Assembly (NCBI GenBank): GCA_947497485.1
Contig: CANMHB010000004.1
Span: forward strand, 1-64,000
From: Flavobacteriales bacterium
GTDB lineage: Bacteria > Bacteroidota > Bacteroidia > Flavobacteriales_D > Crocinitomicaceae
DNA: 64,000 nucleotides
Direction: 5' to 3'
Part shown: positions 9,803-19,520 of the stretch, one piece after another
How the letters are laid out: each line of letters starts with the position of its first letter
How positions within the stretch are numbered: the first letter of the stretch is position 1
The notes under the pieces: model-generated
The model's input: only the letters and a program-made list of their open reading frames with translations
What the model was told of the DNA's origin: nothing
Databases searched by the model: none
Made by a program: the position numbers and the translations under genes

Positions 9803-10338
9803 AGTTCAAATTTTATGAGTTGAATTTTAGTAGTTGTCAAAAAATTATAGGTTAATTTTTTATCTCGAAAACGTAACGTCAATTTATTTTGCTGTTCCGG
9901 GAATTTATCCATCAGCATGTCAAACTTAAGGTAAAATTGATCCAAATTACTTGGAGTTTTAGCAGATAAATAAAATTGAACATCACCATTCATCAATACT
10001 TCAAATCCATCCATAACAAATTTAATTTGTTTAGGTAACGAAGAATCTAAAGCGGCAAAAGAGAGCGAATCACTAGAGTGAAAGGAAAAGTGGTCGTTTA
10101 AATAGTCGTTAATAGCGTAATATTCTTTTTTGTTTGTTTTTGCATAATCAAGAGACTTCGTTAAAATCCCATTTTCTTTTAAAACTAGCTCAACATCATG
10201 TGCTGATGAAATAATTGTAGCTTCTAGTGTTCCGTTAAGCTCATCGAAATCTACTTCTGCAAATGCAAAAAAATATTGGTGAGCCGAAGATAATTGGGCA
10301 ACAAGTAGGAATGATACAAAGGAAAAAATTCGAAGCAT
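9799..10338 (-). CDS. DUF6702-like secreted protein
   Basis: MLRIFSFVSFLLVAQLSSAHQYFFAFAEVDFDELNGTLEATIISSAHDVE resembles the small secreted family often next to M1 peptidases; 4-nt overlap with the M1 gene. Confidence 0.65.
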   Translation of the reverse strand: MLRIFSFVSFLLVAQLSSAHQYFFAFAEVDFDELNGTLEATIISSAHDVELVLKENGILTKSLDYAKTNKKEYYAINDYLNDHFSFHSSDSLSFAALDSSLPKQIKFVMDGFEVLMNGDVQFYLSAKTPSNLDQFYLKFDMLMDKFPEQQNKLTLRFRDKKLTYNFLTTTKIQLIKFEL

Positions 10339-10408
10339 GTAGGTATTTCGCCCCTAAAATTAATAAACCAAAATCAATAAATTGTCCTTTAAAGGTTATT
10401 TTTGACGT

Positions 10409-10597
10409 ATGATTTTCTCTCGAATTTCGAAACATGTTTTTTTAAGCTTGATTTTCTTTTTAATGCTTGGCTGTGAGCAAGAAGTTACGCCTTGTAATTG
10501 CTCAAAAAATTTGATAAAATCAGAAAAGAGTTATGATTCCGATTTGGATAAGCGATGTGATTTATATTTAGAATCCTTGAATGAAAAAGAAGCGTAG
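10409..10597 (+). CDS. Small lipoprotein (62 aa), possibly interrupted by an in-frame amber codon
   Basis: MIFSRISKHVFLSLIFFLMLGCEQE has a lipobox (MLGC). After TAG at 10595-10597 the same frame continues KWTDSMMNCASESK to TAA at 10640-10642. Confidence 0.6.
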   Translation: MIFSRISKHVFLSLIFFLMLGCEQEVTPCNCSKNLIKSEKSYDSDLDKRCDLYLESLNEKEA

Positions 10598-10642
10598 AAA
10601 TGGACTGATTCCATGATGAATTGCGCTTCAGAGTCAAAATAA

Positions 10643-10665
10643 AAAGTCCCGACTCGCGGGACTTT
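10643..10665. terminator. Rho-independent-type hairpin between convergent genes
   Basis: AAAGTCCCG-ACTCG-CGGGACTTT, perfect 9-bp stem. Confidence 0.8.
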
Positions 10666-10710
10666 CATTTAAACAAACAACAACAAACAATTCCAACGTA
10701 ATTCTAAAAA

Positions 10711-11607
10711 TTAACGAAGGAATACCTGATCTCCTTTTGGCAGTTGTTCGTCAGGAGAAGAACTTTGATTCTTTCTCATCAGTGATTTAAGGCGAATCGC
10801 CTCTTTTTGCGACACTTCACGAAGTGTCATGGTTTTTTCTAAAACAATAAAATCTTTTTTCCTCGAATGATGTCTTTTTGGTTCGAGGTATACCATTTCG
10901 CCTGGCAACAAAACATCTTTTTTTGAATCAATATCATTGTATTTGTGAATTTGTCGAAGTGTAATTCCGTTTCTCCTAGCAATTTGGTAATAGGTATCTC
11001 CGGGCTTCGCAATTACAAAATCAACTTGATTGATGTGTGTCGTTCTTGAATTATTTTGAATCGCCTCATTTTTGAAAGAACTAACCAAAGGTGTAATCCC
11101 CTCATCCAATTTATTCAATTTCAATTCCTCTATTATCTGAATTAGTAAGTCAGCATATTTTGGATTTGTGGCGTATCCTGCTTGTTTTAAACCTCTAGCC
11201 CAATTAACATAATCGGTTTGATTATAGGAGAATAAAAATTGATAACGTTTTCCTTTTTTTAAGAATTCACTATGATCGATATAGGATTCCTCTGCCTTGT
11301 CATAAGAACGAAAACATTCATTCGCAGCATCGTCATCCAAATAAATTTTTTCACCAGTCCAATTAGAATGACACTTTATTCCAAAATGGTTATGAGCTTT
11401 CGTTGCCAAAATTGAATTGCCACTATTTGATTCTAGAATTCCTTGGGCCAATGTTATGCTTGCTGGTATTCCATATGTTTGCATTTGTTCAACCGCAAGG
11501 TTTTGATATTTATTGTAGTATTCCGTTCTACTCATTAGTGGATTAGCATCTCCTAATGATGAAAAGGTTGTTAAAATTAGAATAAGTAAAATACTTTTTC
11601 GGAACAT
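10711..11607 (-). CDS. Glucosaminidase domain plus LysM peptidoglycan hydrolase
   Basis: Glucosaminidase-like SITLAQGILESNSGNSILATKAHNHFGIKCH...; LysM DFVIAKPGDTYYQIARRNGITLRQIHKYND. The track ORF extends to 11697, but MFRKSILLILILTTFSSLGDA at 11607 is a better signal-peptide start. Confidence 0.88.
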   Translation of the reverse strand: MFRKSILLILILTTFSSLGDANPLMSRTEYYNKYQNLAVEQMQTYGIPASITLAQGILESNSGNSILATKAHNHFGIKCHSNWTGEKIYLDDDAANECFRSYDKAEESYIDHSEFLKKGKRYQFLFSYNQTDYVNWARGLKQAGYATNPKYADLLIQIIEELKLNKLDEGITPLVSSFKNEAIQNNSRTTHINQVDFVIAKPGDTYYQIARRNGITLRQIHKYNDIDSKKDVLLPGEMVYLEPKRHHSRKKDFIVLEKTMTLREVSQKEAIRLKSLMRKNQSSSPDEQLPKGDQVFLR

Positions 11608-11784
11608 GTTGTTTGTTGTCGATGATATTAACGTAATTTTTATGATTTGGGTTACGTTATTTTCTTTAAAAAAACTCTGAGACATAACGGCAGTCAAAAA
11701 GAATAAATTATGTCAAAATGACATTATTAAACTTCTAATTTCAAATTGGTTTATCATTTGAAATAAAGTCCAAAAACAAATACA

Positions 11785-14400
11785 ATGGACTTAAATAAAT
11801 TTACAATTAAATCTCAGGAAGCGATTCAGCAAGTACAGCAATTGGCGGAAACCAATGGAAATCAGAGTATTGAAACTGGACATTTATTGAAGGGGATATT
11901 TTTAGTAGATCAGGAAATCACTCCATTTTTACTAAATAAACTATCCGTGAATCAAAAAATGGTTGAAGCGGCTTTGGATCGCATCATAGATTCATATCCA
12001 AAAGTTTCAGGCGGACAAGTTTATCTTTCTCCGGTTTGTAATCGCGTATTAAATTTTGCAATAAGTGAGCTGAAGAACTTCGGTGATGACTTTGTTTCGA
12101 TTGAGCTTTTGCTGTTTTCTTTGTTGGATGCAACGGATTCAACCGGAAAATTATTAAAAGACAACAAAATCAATAAATCCAACTTAAAAGATGCAATTAT
12201 GGATTTAAGAAAAGGACAAAAAGTGACCTCAACCAGTCAAGAAGGAACTTATCAGGCACTTGCGAAGTATGCGAAAAATTTGAATGAGTTAGCTCAATCT
12301 GGAAAATTAGATCCAGTGATTGGGCGTGATGATGAAATTCGACGTGTACTTCAAATTCTAACAAGAAGAACAAAGAATAACCCGATTTTGATTGGTGAAC
12401 CCGGAGTAGGAAAAACTGCCATTGCGGAGGGTTTGGCCCATCGCATCATTAGTGGTGACGTCCCTGAGAACTTAAAATCGAAAGTGGTTTTTTCACTCGA
12501 TATGGGTGCTTTGATAGCTGGTGCGAAATACAAAGGTGAGTTTGAAGAGCGTTTGAAGTCAGTGGTGAAAGAAGTTATTGCTGCTGAAGGTGAAATTATT
12601 CTTTTCATCGATGAAATTCATACACTTGTTGGTGCCGGTGGAGGAGGAGAAGGTGCAATGGATGCAGCAAATATTTTAAAGCCCGCGCTTGCTCGTGGTG
12701 AATTAAGAGCTGTTGGTGCTACGACTTTGAATGAATACCAAAAATATTTCGAAAAAGACAAAGCGCTTGTTCGTAGGTTCCAAACTGTTTTGGTGGATGA
12801 GCCATCAACTGAAGATGCGATTTCAATTCTACGTGGAATCAAAGATAAATATGAAAATCACCATAAGGTTATTATTAAAGATGCTGCCATCATTGCTGCT
12901 GTTGAATTGTCTCAACGTTACATTACAGAACGACATTTGCCAGATAAAGCCATTGATTTAATTGATGAAGCAGCTTCCAAATTGCGCATGGAAATAAATT
13001 CGAAGCCGGAAGAATTGGATGAGATTGAACGCAAGATTATGCAGTTGGAAATTGAGCGCGAAGCGTTGAAACGTGAAAACGACGACAAGAAAATCCAAAA
13101 TGTGGAACGTGATTTGGCAAATCTTACTGAGCAACGAAATGCTTTTCAATCGAAATGGCAAGCGGAACGTGATGTGGTGGACACCATTCAACATGCAAAA
13201 GAGGAAATTGAATCTTTGAAATTTGAAGCAGATCAGGCGGAACGTCAAGGAGATTATGGCCGAGTTGCTGAAATCCGATATGGAAAAATCAAAGAAGCGG
13301 AAGACCACTTGGAAGCGTCGAAAGTGAAACTTTCCGAAATGCAGGCAAATTCTAAAATGATCAAGGAAGAGGTCGATGCAGAGGAAATAGCAGAAGTTGT
13401 TTCAAAATGGACGGGAATCCCAGTTAATAAAATGATTGAAAGCGAGGTTTCTAAATTGCTTCGTTTGGAAGATGAATTGAAAAAACGTGTCGTTGGTCAA
13501 ACGGAAGCAATCGAGGCGCTTTCAGATGCGGTTCGAAGAAGTCGCGCAGGATTACAAGATGCACGCAGACCGATAGGATCATTTATTTTTCTTGGAACGA
13601 CAGGAGTTGGTAAAACCGAATTAGCGAAAGCACTTGCTGATTTTCTTTTCAATGATGAAAATGCAATGACACGAATCGATATGAGCGAGTATCAAGAAAA
13701 ACATTCGGTTAGTCGTTTGGTTGGTGCACCTCCAGGATATATTGGTTATGATGAAGGAGGACAATTAACAGAAGCGGTAAGAAGAAGACCTTACTCTATT
13801 GTATTGCTTGATGAAATTGAAAAGGCACATCCGGATATATTTAACGTATTACTTCAAGTTTTGGATGATGGACGTTTAACAGACAATAAAGGTCGTGTGG
13901 TGAATTTCAAGAACACAATTATCATCATGACTTCGAATTTAGGTTCACACGTTATTCACGAGAAGTTTGAAAATATCAAAGCAAATGAGTTTGATCGTGC
14001 GGCTGAAAAAGCGAAATTCGAGGTTATGGAGTTATTGAGACAAACAATTCGTCCTGAATTTTTGAACCGAATCGATGAGATTATCATGTTCACACCATTA
14101 ACAAAGCAAAACGTTCGTGAGATTGTTGAGATTCATTTAAATCAATTGAAAAAACTCTTGAAAGAAAAGGATTTAAAACTTTTCGTTACCGAACATGCAT
14201 TTGATTACATTGTGGAAGCGGGTTATGATCCGTTTTTTGGAGCACGACCAGTTAAGCGAGTTATTCAAAAACAGGTATTAAATGAATTGTCAAAAGCTTT
14301 ACTTGGCGGAACGGTTGATAAAACAAAAAATGTTGTAATGGATTTTTTCGATGGGAAGATTGTTTTTCGCAAACCGGTTTTAGCCGAAGAAGAAAATTAA
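11785..14400 (+). CDS. clpB: ATP-dependent chaperone ClpB
   Basis: Two Walker A motifs ([26 protein letters not shown]), middle coiled-coil, [24 protein letters not shown]-terminal [12 protein letters not shown]. Confidence 0.97.
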   Translation: MDLNKFTIKSQEAIQQVQQLAETNGNQSIETGHLLKGIFLVDQEITPFLLNKLSVNQKMVEAALDRIIDSYPKVSGGQVYLSPVCNRVLNFAISELKNFGDDFVSIELLLFSLLDATDSTGKLLKDNKINKSNLKDAIMDLRKGQKVTSTSQEGTYQALAKYAKNLNELAQSGKLDPVIGRDDEIRRVLQILTRRTKNNPILIGEPGVGKTAIAEGLAHRIISGDVPENLKSKVVFSLDMGALIAGAKYKGEFEERLKSVVKEVIAAEGEIILFIDEIHTLVGAGGGGEGAMDAANILKPALARGELRAVGATTLNEYQKYFEKDKALVRRFQTVLVDEPSTEDAISILRGIKDKYENHHKVIIKDAAIIAAVELSQRYITERHLPDKAIDLIDEAASKLRMEINSKPEELDEIERKIMQLEIEREALKRENDDKKIQNVERDLANLTEQRNAFQSKWQAERDVVDTIQHAKEEIESLKFEADQAERQGDYGRVAEIRYGKIKEAEDHLEASKVKLSEMQANSKMIKEEVDAEEIAEVVSKWTGIPVNKMIESEVSKLLRLEDELKKRVVGQTEAIEALSDAVRRSRAGLQDARRPIGSFIFLGTTGVGKTELAKALADFLFNDENAMTRIDMSEYQEKHSVSRLVGAPPGYIGYDEGGQLTEAVRRRPYSIVLLDEIEKAHPDIFNVLLQVLDDGRLTDNKGRVVNFKNTIIIMTSNLGSHVIHEKFENIKANEFDRAAEKAKFEVMELLRQTIRPEFLNRIDEIIMFTPLTKQNVREIVEIHLNQLKKLLKEKDLKLFVTEHAFDYIVEAGYDPFFGARPVKRVIQKQVLNELSKALLGGTVDKTKNVVMDFFDGKIVFRKPVLAEEEN

Positions 14401-14412
14401 TAGAAAACAAAA

Positions 14413-14434
14413 AGGGCAACTTTTTAGTTGCCCT
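14413..14434. terminator. Hairpin terminator downstream of clpB (bidirectional)
   Basis: AGGGCAAC-TTTTTA-GTTGCCCT. Confidence 0.75.
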
Positions 14435-14455
14435 ATATAATTTGGTTTAATAAAC

Positions 14456-14992
14456 TTAGATTCTATATTTTTTGAAAAACGCATCCCAATTCCAAATGAA
14501 ATTTGCCATCACCTCGTCCATTCTTTTCAGAAACAATGGATTGGGAGCCTGCATTCTTTTGAAATACTCATCTTGAAATTCGTTCAATTTGTATTTATGG
14601 AAAATTGCTTTCGACATGCCGTAAATCCAATTTTTGGAAGGATGATTTACACGCATTATGAAATTTTGATAGTCACGAATTAAATTTCTAAATGCACCAA
14701 TTTCCATGTCGTAAATTTTCGCAAGTTTTTCGAAAATTAAACTCTCCACTCGTGCTGCTTGTTCAGCATCAAATGTACTTTCTAAAAAAGAAAGATTCCC
14801 AACGATGCAAATTATACCAAATTCTCCGTTATCAGAATCGGAAATATTTGGGGATGTAACGAATGCTGTATCCTCATTTATCATTGAGGCAACTTCTTTA
14901 AATCCATTATCAACGCAATCGAAAATAGCGTTAATGAAAACGTTCGCAACTTGGTTGTCAGAAAGCTTTTTTTTGATGATTGTACTAAACAT
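14456..14992 (-). CDS. Hypothetical cytosolic protein (178 aa)
   Basis: Long ORF with ATG start, flanked by terminators; no recognised motif. Confidence 0.7.
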   Translation of the reverse strand: MFSTIIKKKLSDNQVANVFINAIFDCVDNGFKEVASMINEDTAFVTSPNISDSDNGEFGIICIVGNLSFLESTFDAEQAARVESLIFEKLAKIYDMEIGAFRNLIRDYQNFIMRVNHPSKNWIYGMSKAIFHKYKLNEFQDEYFKRMQAPNPLFLKRMDEVMANFIWNWDAFFKKYRI

Positions 14993-15162
14993 TTGGCAAT
15001 CTTTGGATGGTTCTCTACAAAGTTAGCTAAGAGTTAATTTTGTGTGAACTCACTCTCAATTCGTTTATTAACGAAGTTTTCAACAGAGATTCCAAGGTAA
15101 TGGTGTTAAAAACTAATGATTTTATCAACTAAATTAAAATTTACCTTTGCACCAAAAATGAA

Positions 15163-15618
15163 ATGAAAGGAATAATCTATACCAATAAAGGTGAAATGCA
15201 TATCGAGTTTTACGATAAAGATGCCCCAAAAACAGTTTCAAATTTTGTAAAGCTCGCTCAATCAGGATATTATGATGGCTTGAAATGGCACAGGGTACTT
15301 CCTGATTTTGTTATTCAAGGCGGTTGTCCGAATACCCGTGATGGAGCTAATGGAATGCCCGGAACAGGAGGGCCAGGTTACCAGATTGATTGTGAGTTGA
15401 CTGGTGATAACCAATTTCATGATCGAGGTGTTTTGTCTATGGCTCACGCAGGAAGAAATACTGGTGGATCGCAATTTTTTGTTTGTCATTCAAGAAGAAA
15501 TACTGCCCATTTAGATCGAAATCACACTTGTTTCGGAAAGGTTGTATCAGGATTAGATGTTATTGATGACATTCGTCAAGGAGACTCAATAGATAAAATT
15601 GAAATAATCGAAGATTAA
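15163..15618 (+). CDS. Cyclophilin-type peptidyl-prolyl cis-trans isomerase
   Basis: FHRVLPDFVIQGG-like motif (WHRVLPDFVIQGGCP), GVLSMAHAGRNTGGSQFFVCH, LDRNHTCFGKVVSGLDVID. Confidence 0.95.
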   Translation: MKGIIYTNKGEMHIEFYDKDAPKTVSNFVKLAQSGYYDGLKWHRVLPDFVIQGGCPNTRDGANGMPGTGGPGYQIDCELTGDNQFHDRGVLSMAHAGRNTGGSQFFVCHSRRNTAHLDRNHTCFGKVVSGLDVIDDIRQGDSIDKIEIIED

Positions 15619-15636
15619 TAATTTTCAAGAAAATTA

Positions 15637-15668
15637 AAAAGCCGTTGAAAATTAATTCAACGGCTTTT
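15637..15668. terminator. Hairpin terminator between convergent genes
   Basis: AAAAGCCGTTGAA-...-TTCAACGGCTTTT, perfect 13-bp inverted repeat. Confidence 0.8.
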
Positions 15669-15683
15669 ATTTTGTTCTAATAA

Positions 15684-16601
15684 TTAGTTTTTCCTATCCC
15701 CAAGCATTGATTGTATTTGCTTCAATGTTTTTTCCATTCCTTCAGCACTTCCGTCAAGAAATATGGTATTTCCTTTTCCGTATTCTGCAAAATTCTTAAT
15801 GGCCTCCGTCCACATTGAAAACAATATTACGTTGGTATCCAAATTGGCTTGTTTCATTTCTTCAGCAGCTTCGCTCATACCTTTTGCTACCTCTTGACGG
15901 AAGAGTGCAACACCTTGACCTCTGAGCATTGCTGCTTCTTTTTCGGCTTGTGCGGCAATCTTGATTGCATTTCCTTCGGCTTCTGCAGCTTTAGTTTTCG
16001 TAATTAACAAAGCCTGCCCTTCATTTTCCGCAGCAGCTTTTAAATTATTAGAAGCAACTACCTTGCTCATACTTTCTATAATTGCTGCATCGAACGTAAT
16101 GTCATTTATTTGTAAGTCCATCAAGTGATAACCCCAAGATTCCAATGTGTGGTCAATTTGATCTTTTACGCTGTCAACAAGCTCATTTCTTAACCCAAGA
16201 ATTTCGGATTGTTTTTGGCTCGCAACATACGAACGGATAGAACCTTCAATGGTCCGAATTAATGCTTGCATCAAATCTTTATTGCTAATGAATTTGAAGG
16301 CAACTTTTTTAATTGTTTCTTCATTTTCATCCATTACACTGTAAAGCAGCATACTTTTAAAGTAAACATTCGCTTGATCTACTGTAACCGCTTGAAATTC
16401 CATTTCAATACTTTGATTTTGAATTGAAATTCGCTTGTAAACTTGTTCAATAAATGGAATTTTTACTCGAAGTCCAGGATGCATAATGCGACGATATTTT
16501 CCAAACATGGTAATAACGGCAATGGTTCCTTGTTTAACAGTTAGTAAAGATGTGAAAATTACGGCAATAATTAAGCCGAGTAAAACGAAAGGTATTTGCA
16601 T
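15684..16601 (-). CDS. SPFH/Band 7 domain membrane protein (stomatin/HIR-like)
   Basis: N-terminal TM; VKQGTIAVITMFGKYRRIMHPGLRVKIPFIEQVYKRISIQNQS; Ala/Glu-rich AEAEGNAIKIAAQAEKEAAMLRGQG. Confidence 0.9.
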   Translation of the reverse strand: MQIPFVLLGLIIAVIFTSLLTVKQGTIAVITMFGKYRRIMHPGLRVKIPFIEQVYKRISIQNQSIEMEFQAVTVDQANVYFKSMLLYSVMDENEETIKKVAFKFISNKDLMQALIRTIEGSIRSYVASQKQSEILGLRNELVDSVKDQIDHTLESWGYHLMDLQINDITFDAAIIESMSKVVASNNLKAAAENEGQALLITKTKAAEAEGNAIKIAAQAEKEAAMLRGQGVALFRQEVAKGMSEAAEEMKQANLDTNVILFSMWTEAIKNFAEYGKGNTIFLDGSAEGMEKTLKQIQSMLGDRKN

Positions 16602-16656
16602 AATAATTTGTTTTTGATAAAGTTAATCAAATTTATGATCTACTTGATAATATGGA

Positions 16657-17223
16657 TTATTTACAATCTTTTTGTAGGACTGGATGTCGAAATTGAACCC
16701 AGTATTCATACAGACCAAAATCAGTTTTGAACAACTTAATTTCTTCCTTATGATTTGGTTCAATTGAGATTTTTTCAACGAAATCTTTTAAATCAGAATC
16801 CGTTTTTCTAACAAGTGAAATCCAACTTCCACGGTGGTCAATGCACGTAAAGGCTTCACATTCAGTAACGGACAAGAAGGGCATTTTTATGGTGTAATAG
16901 ACACTATCTGGATGATATTTTTCTGTTTTAATAATCGTTTTATTGAAGTCGATTTTTTTGAATCGTCCATTTTTGTATTCCATTTTCAAATGCTTACCCA
17001 ACGTGTCGGCCACAAAGTTCGATAATTGGTGCGCAATGTCATCCCCGTCAACAAAATCGGCACCTTTGTATGATGCAAAAAACTCTTTTTGGGTGATTTT
17101 AGCAATGTATACTTTTTTTGACAAATTCTTTTGGGGTTCTTCTGAAGTTTTTTTAGGTTCGGTTTGACTTTTACATGAGAATAGGAAAAAACCAAAAATC
17201 AAAGGTGTGAGCGACTTTATCAT
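16657..17223 (-). CDS. Hypothetical lipoprotein (188 aa)
   Basis: MIKSLTPLIFGFFLFSCKSQ: signal sequence with lipobox-like FFLFSC. Confidence 0.65.
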   Translation of the reverse strand: MIKSLTPLIFGFFLFSCKSQTEPKKTSEEPQKNLSKKVYIAKITQKEFFASYKGADFVDGDDIAHQLSNFVADTLGKHLKMEYKNGRFKKIDFNKTIIKTEKYHPDSVYYTIKMPFLSVTECEAFTCIDHRGSWISLVRKTDSDLKDFVEKISIEPNHKEEIKLFKTDFGLYEYWVQFRHPVLQKDCK

Positions 17224-17272
17224 TTAAGTTAGTAAAATTAAAATTATTCGCAACAAAGATAGAATAATGTGC

Positions 17273-18865
17273 TTATTCCGAACCTTTTTTAATCAACAAA
17301 AAGTCAGGATTGAAGGGGTCAATTTTATCAATCAATTGATTCAAAATAGCTTTGTATTTACCGTCTGGGCAAAACTGAAAAAAATTTGCTATTCGTTCCT
17401 GTAGTCCTTGGTTCGGAAATAATTTGTTTTTTAGCTGTTCGATCCCACTTAAGCTTTTTTCATGTTTGTTCTTTATGGATTTTTCCAATTGTGCTTTTAG
17501 ATTGTCAATTTGCTTTTCGATGCGAGAAAATTCAGCGCCAACTTTTGAACTTAAAGAATTATCAATTGATTCCGCTTTGTTTTCGAAATCACTTTTTAGT
17601 TGTTTGAATTGAAAATCAATTAGTGAGAAATCGATGTTATCATTTTCGAATTCTTTGATGAGTTGTTTTTTTAATTCAGAAATAGGTTTGAATAAATCGA
17701 CTTCCGATAGTGCGTATTGTTCCATTTTTTGAGAACTAACAGGATCAATCCAAATAGCGCTTGTTCGAGCCTGTATCAGTGGGTAAGTAATTTCTGCTTT
17801 ATCAAAAACATTTTTCAGTTGAAGCCAATAGCTTAATTCGCCCACGCCGCCAACGTAACAAAGGTTTGGAAGTAAAAACTCTTGATATAATGGTCTTAAT
17901 ATTACATTAGGTGAAAAAGATTGAGGATTTTGGTCAATCAATGATTCTATTTCCTCTTTTGTTAATTTTTGAGTTCCAATTTTAAAACCATCCTCATCAG
18001 CGATTATACGATCACGTTTGTTTTCTGATAAGTAAAATAAATTTATCTCCCGTGGATTAACTTGGATTTTAAAATTATGTTGTTTTAAACGATCATTGGT
18101 TGCTTCTACAGCATTGAATGAGAATTGACTTTCAACTTCTTTTTTTAAGATTGTTGAAAATGCTTCCTTGAGTTCTTTTTTATCACCATCTAAAATTACC
18201 AAACCATAGTCAGCAAAAATGCGATGCACAAAACGAAAGAAGGCTTCTCCATAAGTCTTTCCATTCAATTGTCCGATTAGTTCCAATAATTCACTTTCAG
18301 CGTGATTTGAGAAAAACTGCTTGAATTGCTCTAACGTTTCAGTTAAACCTGATAAGTTCATTCTTCCAACTGGGCCCGTTTGCTCTGTTCCCCAATTTAT
18401 TGTTTTTCCAAAAAGAGAAACCGATTTAATTTCCTCAAAATCATGATCTTCTGATGCCATCCAAAATATAGGAACAAAATGATAATCCGGATAGGTTTCA
18501 TTTAAAACTTGACACGATTTAATGACATGAAGAATTTTATAGATAAAATATACAGGTCCGGTGAGCAAACTCAATTGGTGTCCAGTTGTAATCGTAAAAC
18601 AATTGCTCTCCGAAAGTTTCTCAATGTTTTTAATTGATTTTGTATTATTTTCTAATAATTGGTAACTCGAATTTAAAATTGATTGAAGAATTTTACGATT
18701 CTCTTTTTTGTAATTCGCGGATTTTAGTTCAATTTGTTTCGGAAAAGCTTCTTTTGAAAATGGAATTCCTATAAATTCTTTGATTTTGTTTTGATCATCA
18801 GAAATGAAAAGTTGTTGTTCTGAGAACGAATTGGTTTGAATACGAGGTATGTAGGTTGCTTTCAT
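17273..18865 (-). CDS. bshC: Bacillithiol biosynthesis cysteine-adding enzyme BshC
   Basis: ITTGHQLSLLTGPVYFIYKILHVIKSCQVLNE...FVPIFWMASEDHDFEEI, VILRPLYQEFLLPNLCYVGGVGELSYWLQLK: BshC hallmarks. Confidence 0.93.
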   Translation of the reverse strand: MKATYIPRIQTNSFSEQQLFISDDQNKIKEFIGIPFSKEAFPKQIELKSANYKKENRKILQSILNSSYQLLENNTKSIKNIEKLSESNCFTITTGHQLSLLTGPVYFIYKILHVIKSCQVLNETYPDYHFVPIFWMASEDHDFEEIKSVSLFGKTINWGTEQTGPVGRMNLSGLTETLEQFKQFFSNHAESELLELIGQLNGKTYGEAFFRFVHRIFADYGLVILDGDKKELKEAFSTILKKEVESQFSFNAVEATNDRLKQHNFKIQVNPREINLFYLSENKRDRIIADEDGFKIGTQKLTKEEIESLIDQNPQSFSPNVILRPLYQEFLLPNLCYVGGVGELSYWLQLKNVFDKAEITYPLIQARTSAIWIDPVSSQKMEQYALSEVDLFKPISELKKQLIKEFENDNIDFSLIDFQFKQLKSDFENKAESIDNSLSSKVGAEFSRIEKQIDNLKAQLEKSIKNKHEKSLSGIEQLKNKLFPNQGLQERIANFFQFCPDGKYKAILNQLIDKIDPFNPDFLLIKKGSE

Positions 18866-18962
18866 TTATTATGTTGAGGTAAAGATACAATTTCAAATTC
18901 AGTTGTGTTTGATGATGTTTTTCATAAAATTTGGAAATTTCTCAAAATTAAATGAGTATAAT

Positions 18963-19520
18963 TTAGAATTGATCCAACTCGCTTTTCAACTGGGCTGTTG
19001 GAAGCCCCATAACATTTGTGTAGGAACCATTAATGTTTAAAACAGCCGTTGCCCCGATCCAATCTTGAATTCCGTATGATCCTGCTTTGTCGTAAGGTGA
19101 AAATGTGCGAATGTAATATTCGATTTGGTTTTCTGTTAGTTTTGAAAATGTAACCTCAGTTTTTGTTAGGAAAGAATGTGATTTATGGTGACTTTGAATA
19201 TTTACACCTGTAAAAACGATGTGTGTGCGGTTAGAGAGTGATTTTAATATCTTTTTTGCATGTTCAAAATCAGAAGGTTTGCCAATGATATAATTATCAA
19301 GAACAACGATTGTGTCAGCGCAAATTAAAATTTCATCTGAATTAATTTGATTAATCAAAAGACTTGACTTTAATTCTGCGAGGTAGGTTGTAACTTGCTC
19401 GATTTTTAGATCATCTGGAATTGTTTCATCGGCATTTGGTTTTAGGGTGCGAAATGAGTAACCAAGGGTAGTCAACAATTCTTTCCTTCTCGGAGATTCA
19501 GAGCCTAAGACGAGTTTCAT
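18963..19520 (-). CDS. maf: Maf-like nucleotide pyrophosphatase
   Basis: MKLVLGSESPRRKELLTTLGYSF, ICADTIVVLDNYIIGKP, SYGIQDWIGA. Start refined from 19565 to the ATG at 19520 (ATGA overlap with upstream stop). Confidence 0.92.
   Translation of the reverse strand: MKLVLGSESPRRKELLTTLGYSFRTLKPNADETIPDDLKIEQVTTYLAELKSSLLINQINSDEILICADTIVVLDNYIIGKPSDFEHAKKILKSLSNRTHIVFTGVNIQSHHKSHSFLTKTEVTFSKLTENQIEYYIRTFSPYDKAGSYGIQDWIGATAVLNINGSYTNVMGLPTAQLKSELDQF

Noticed and set aside
10339-10408. TATTTTTG (10397-10404) as a promoter for the small lipoprotein
   Set aside because: It ends 4 nt before the ATG and would imply a leaderless transcript; no properly spaced -33 element was seen, so it is not called.
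12351-13308. Antisense ORFs (85, 74 and 116 aa) within clpB
   Set aside because: Shadow ORFs opposite a highly conserved gene.
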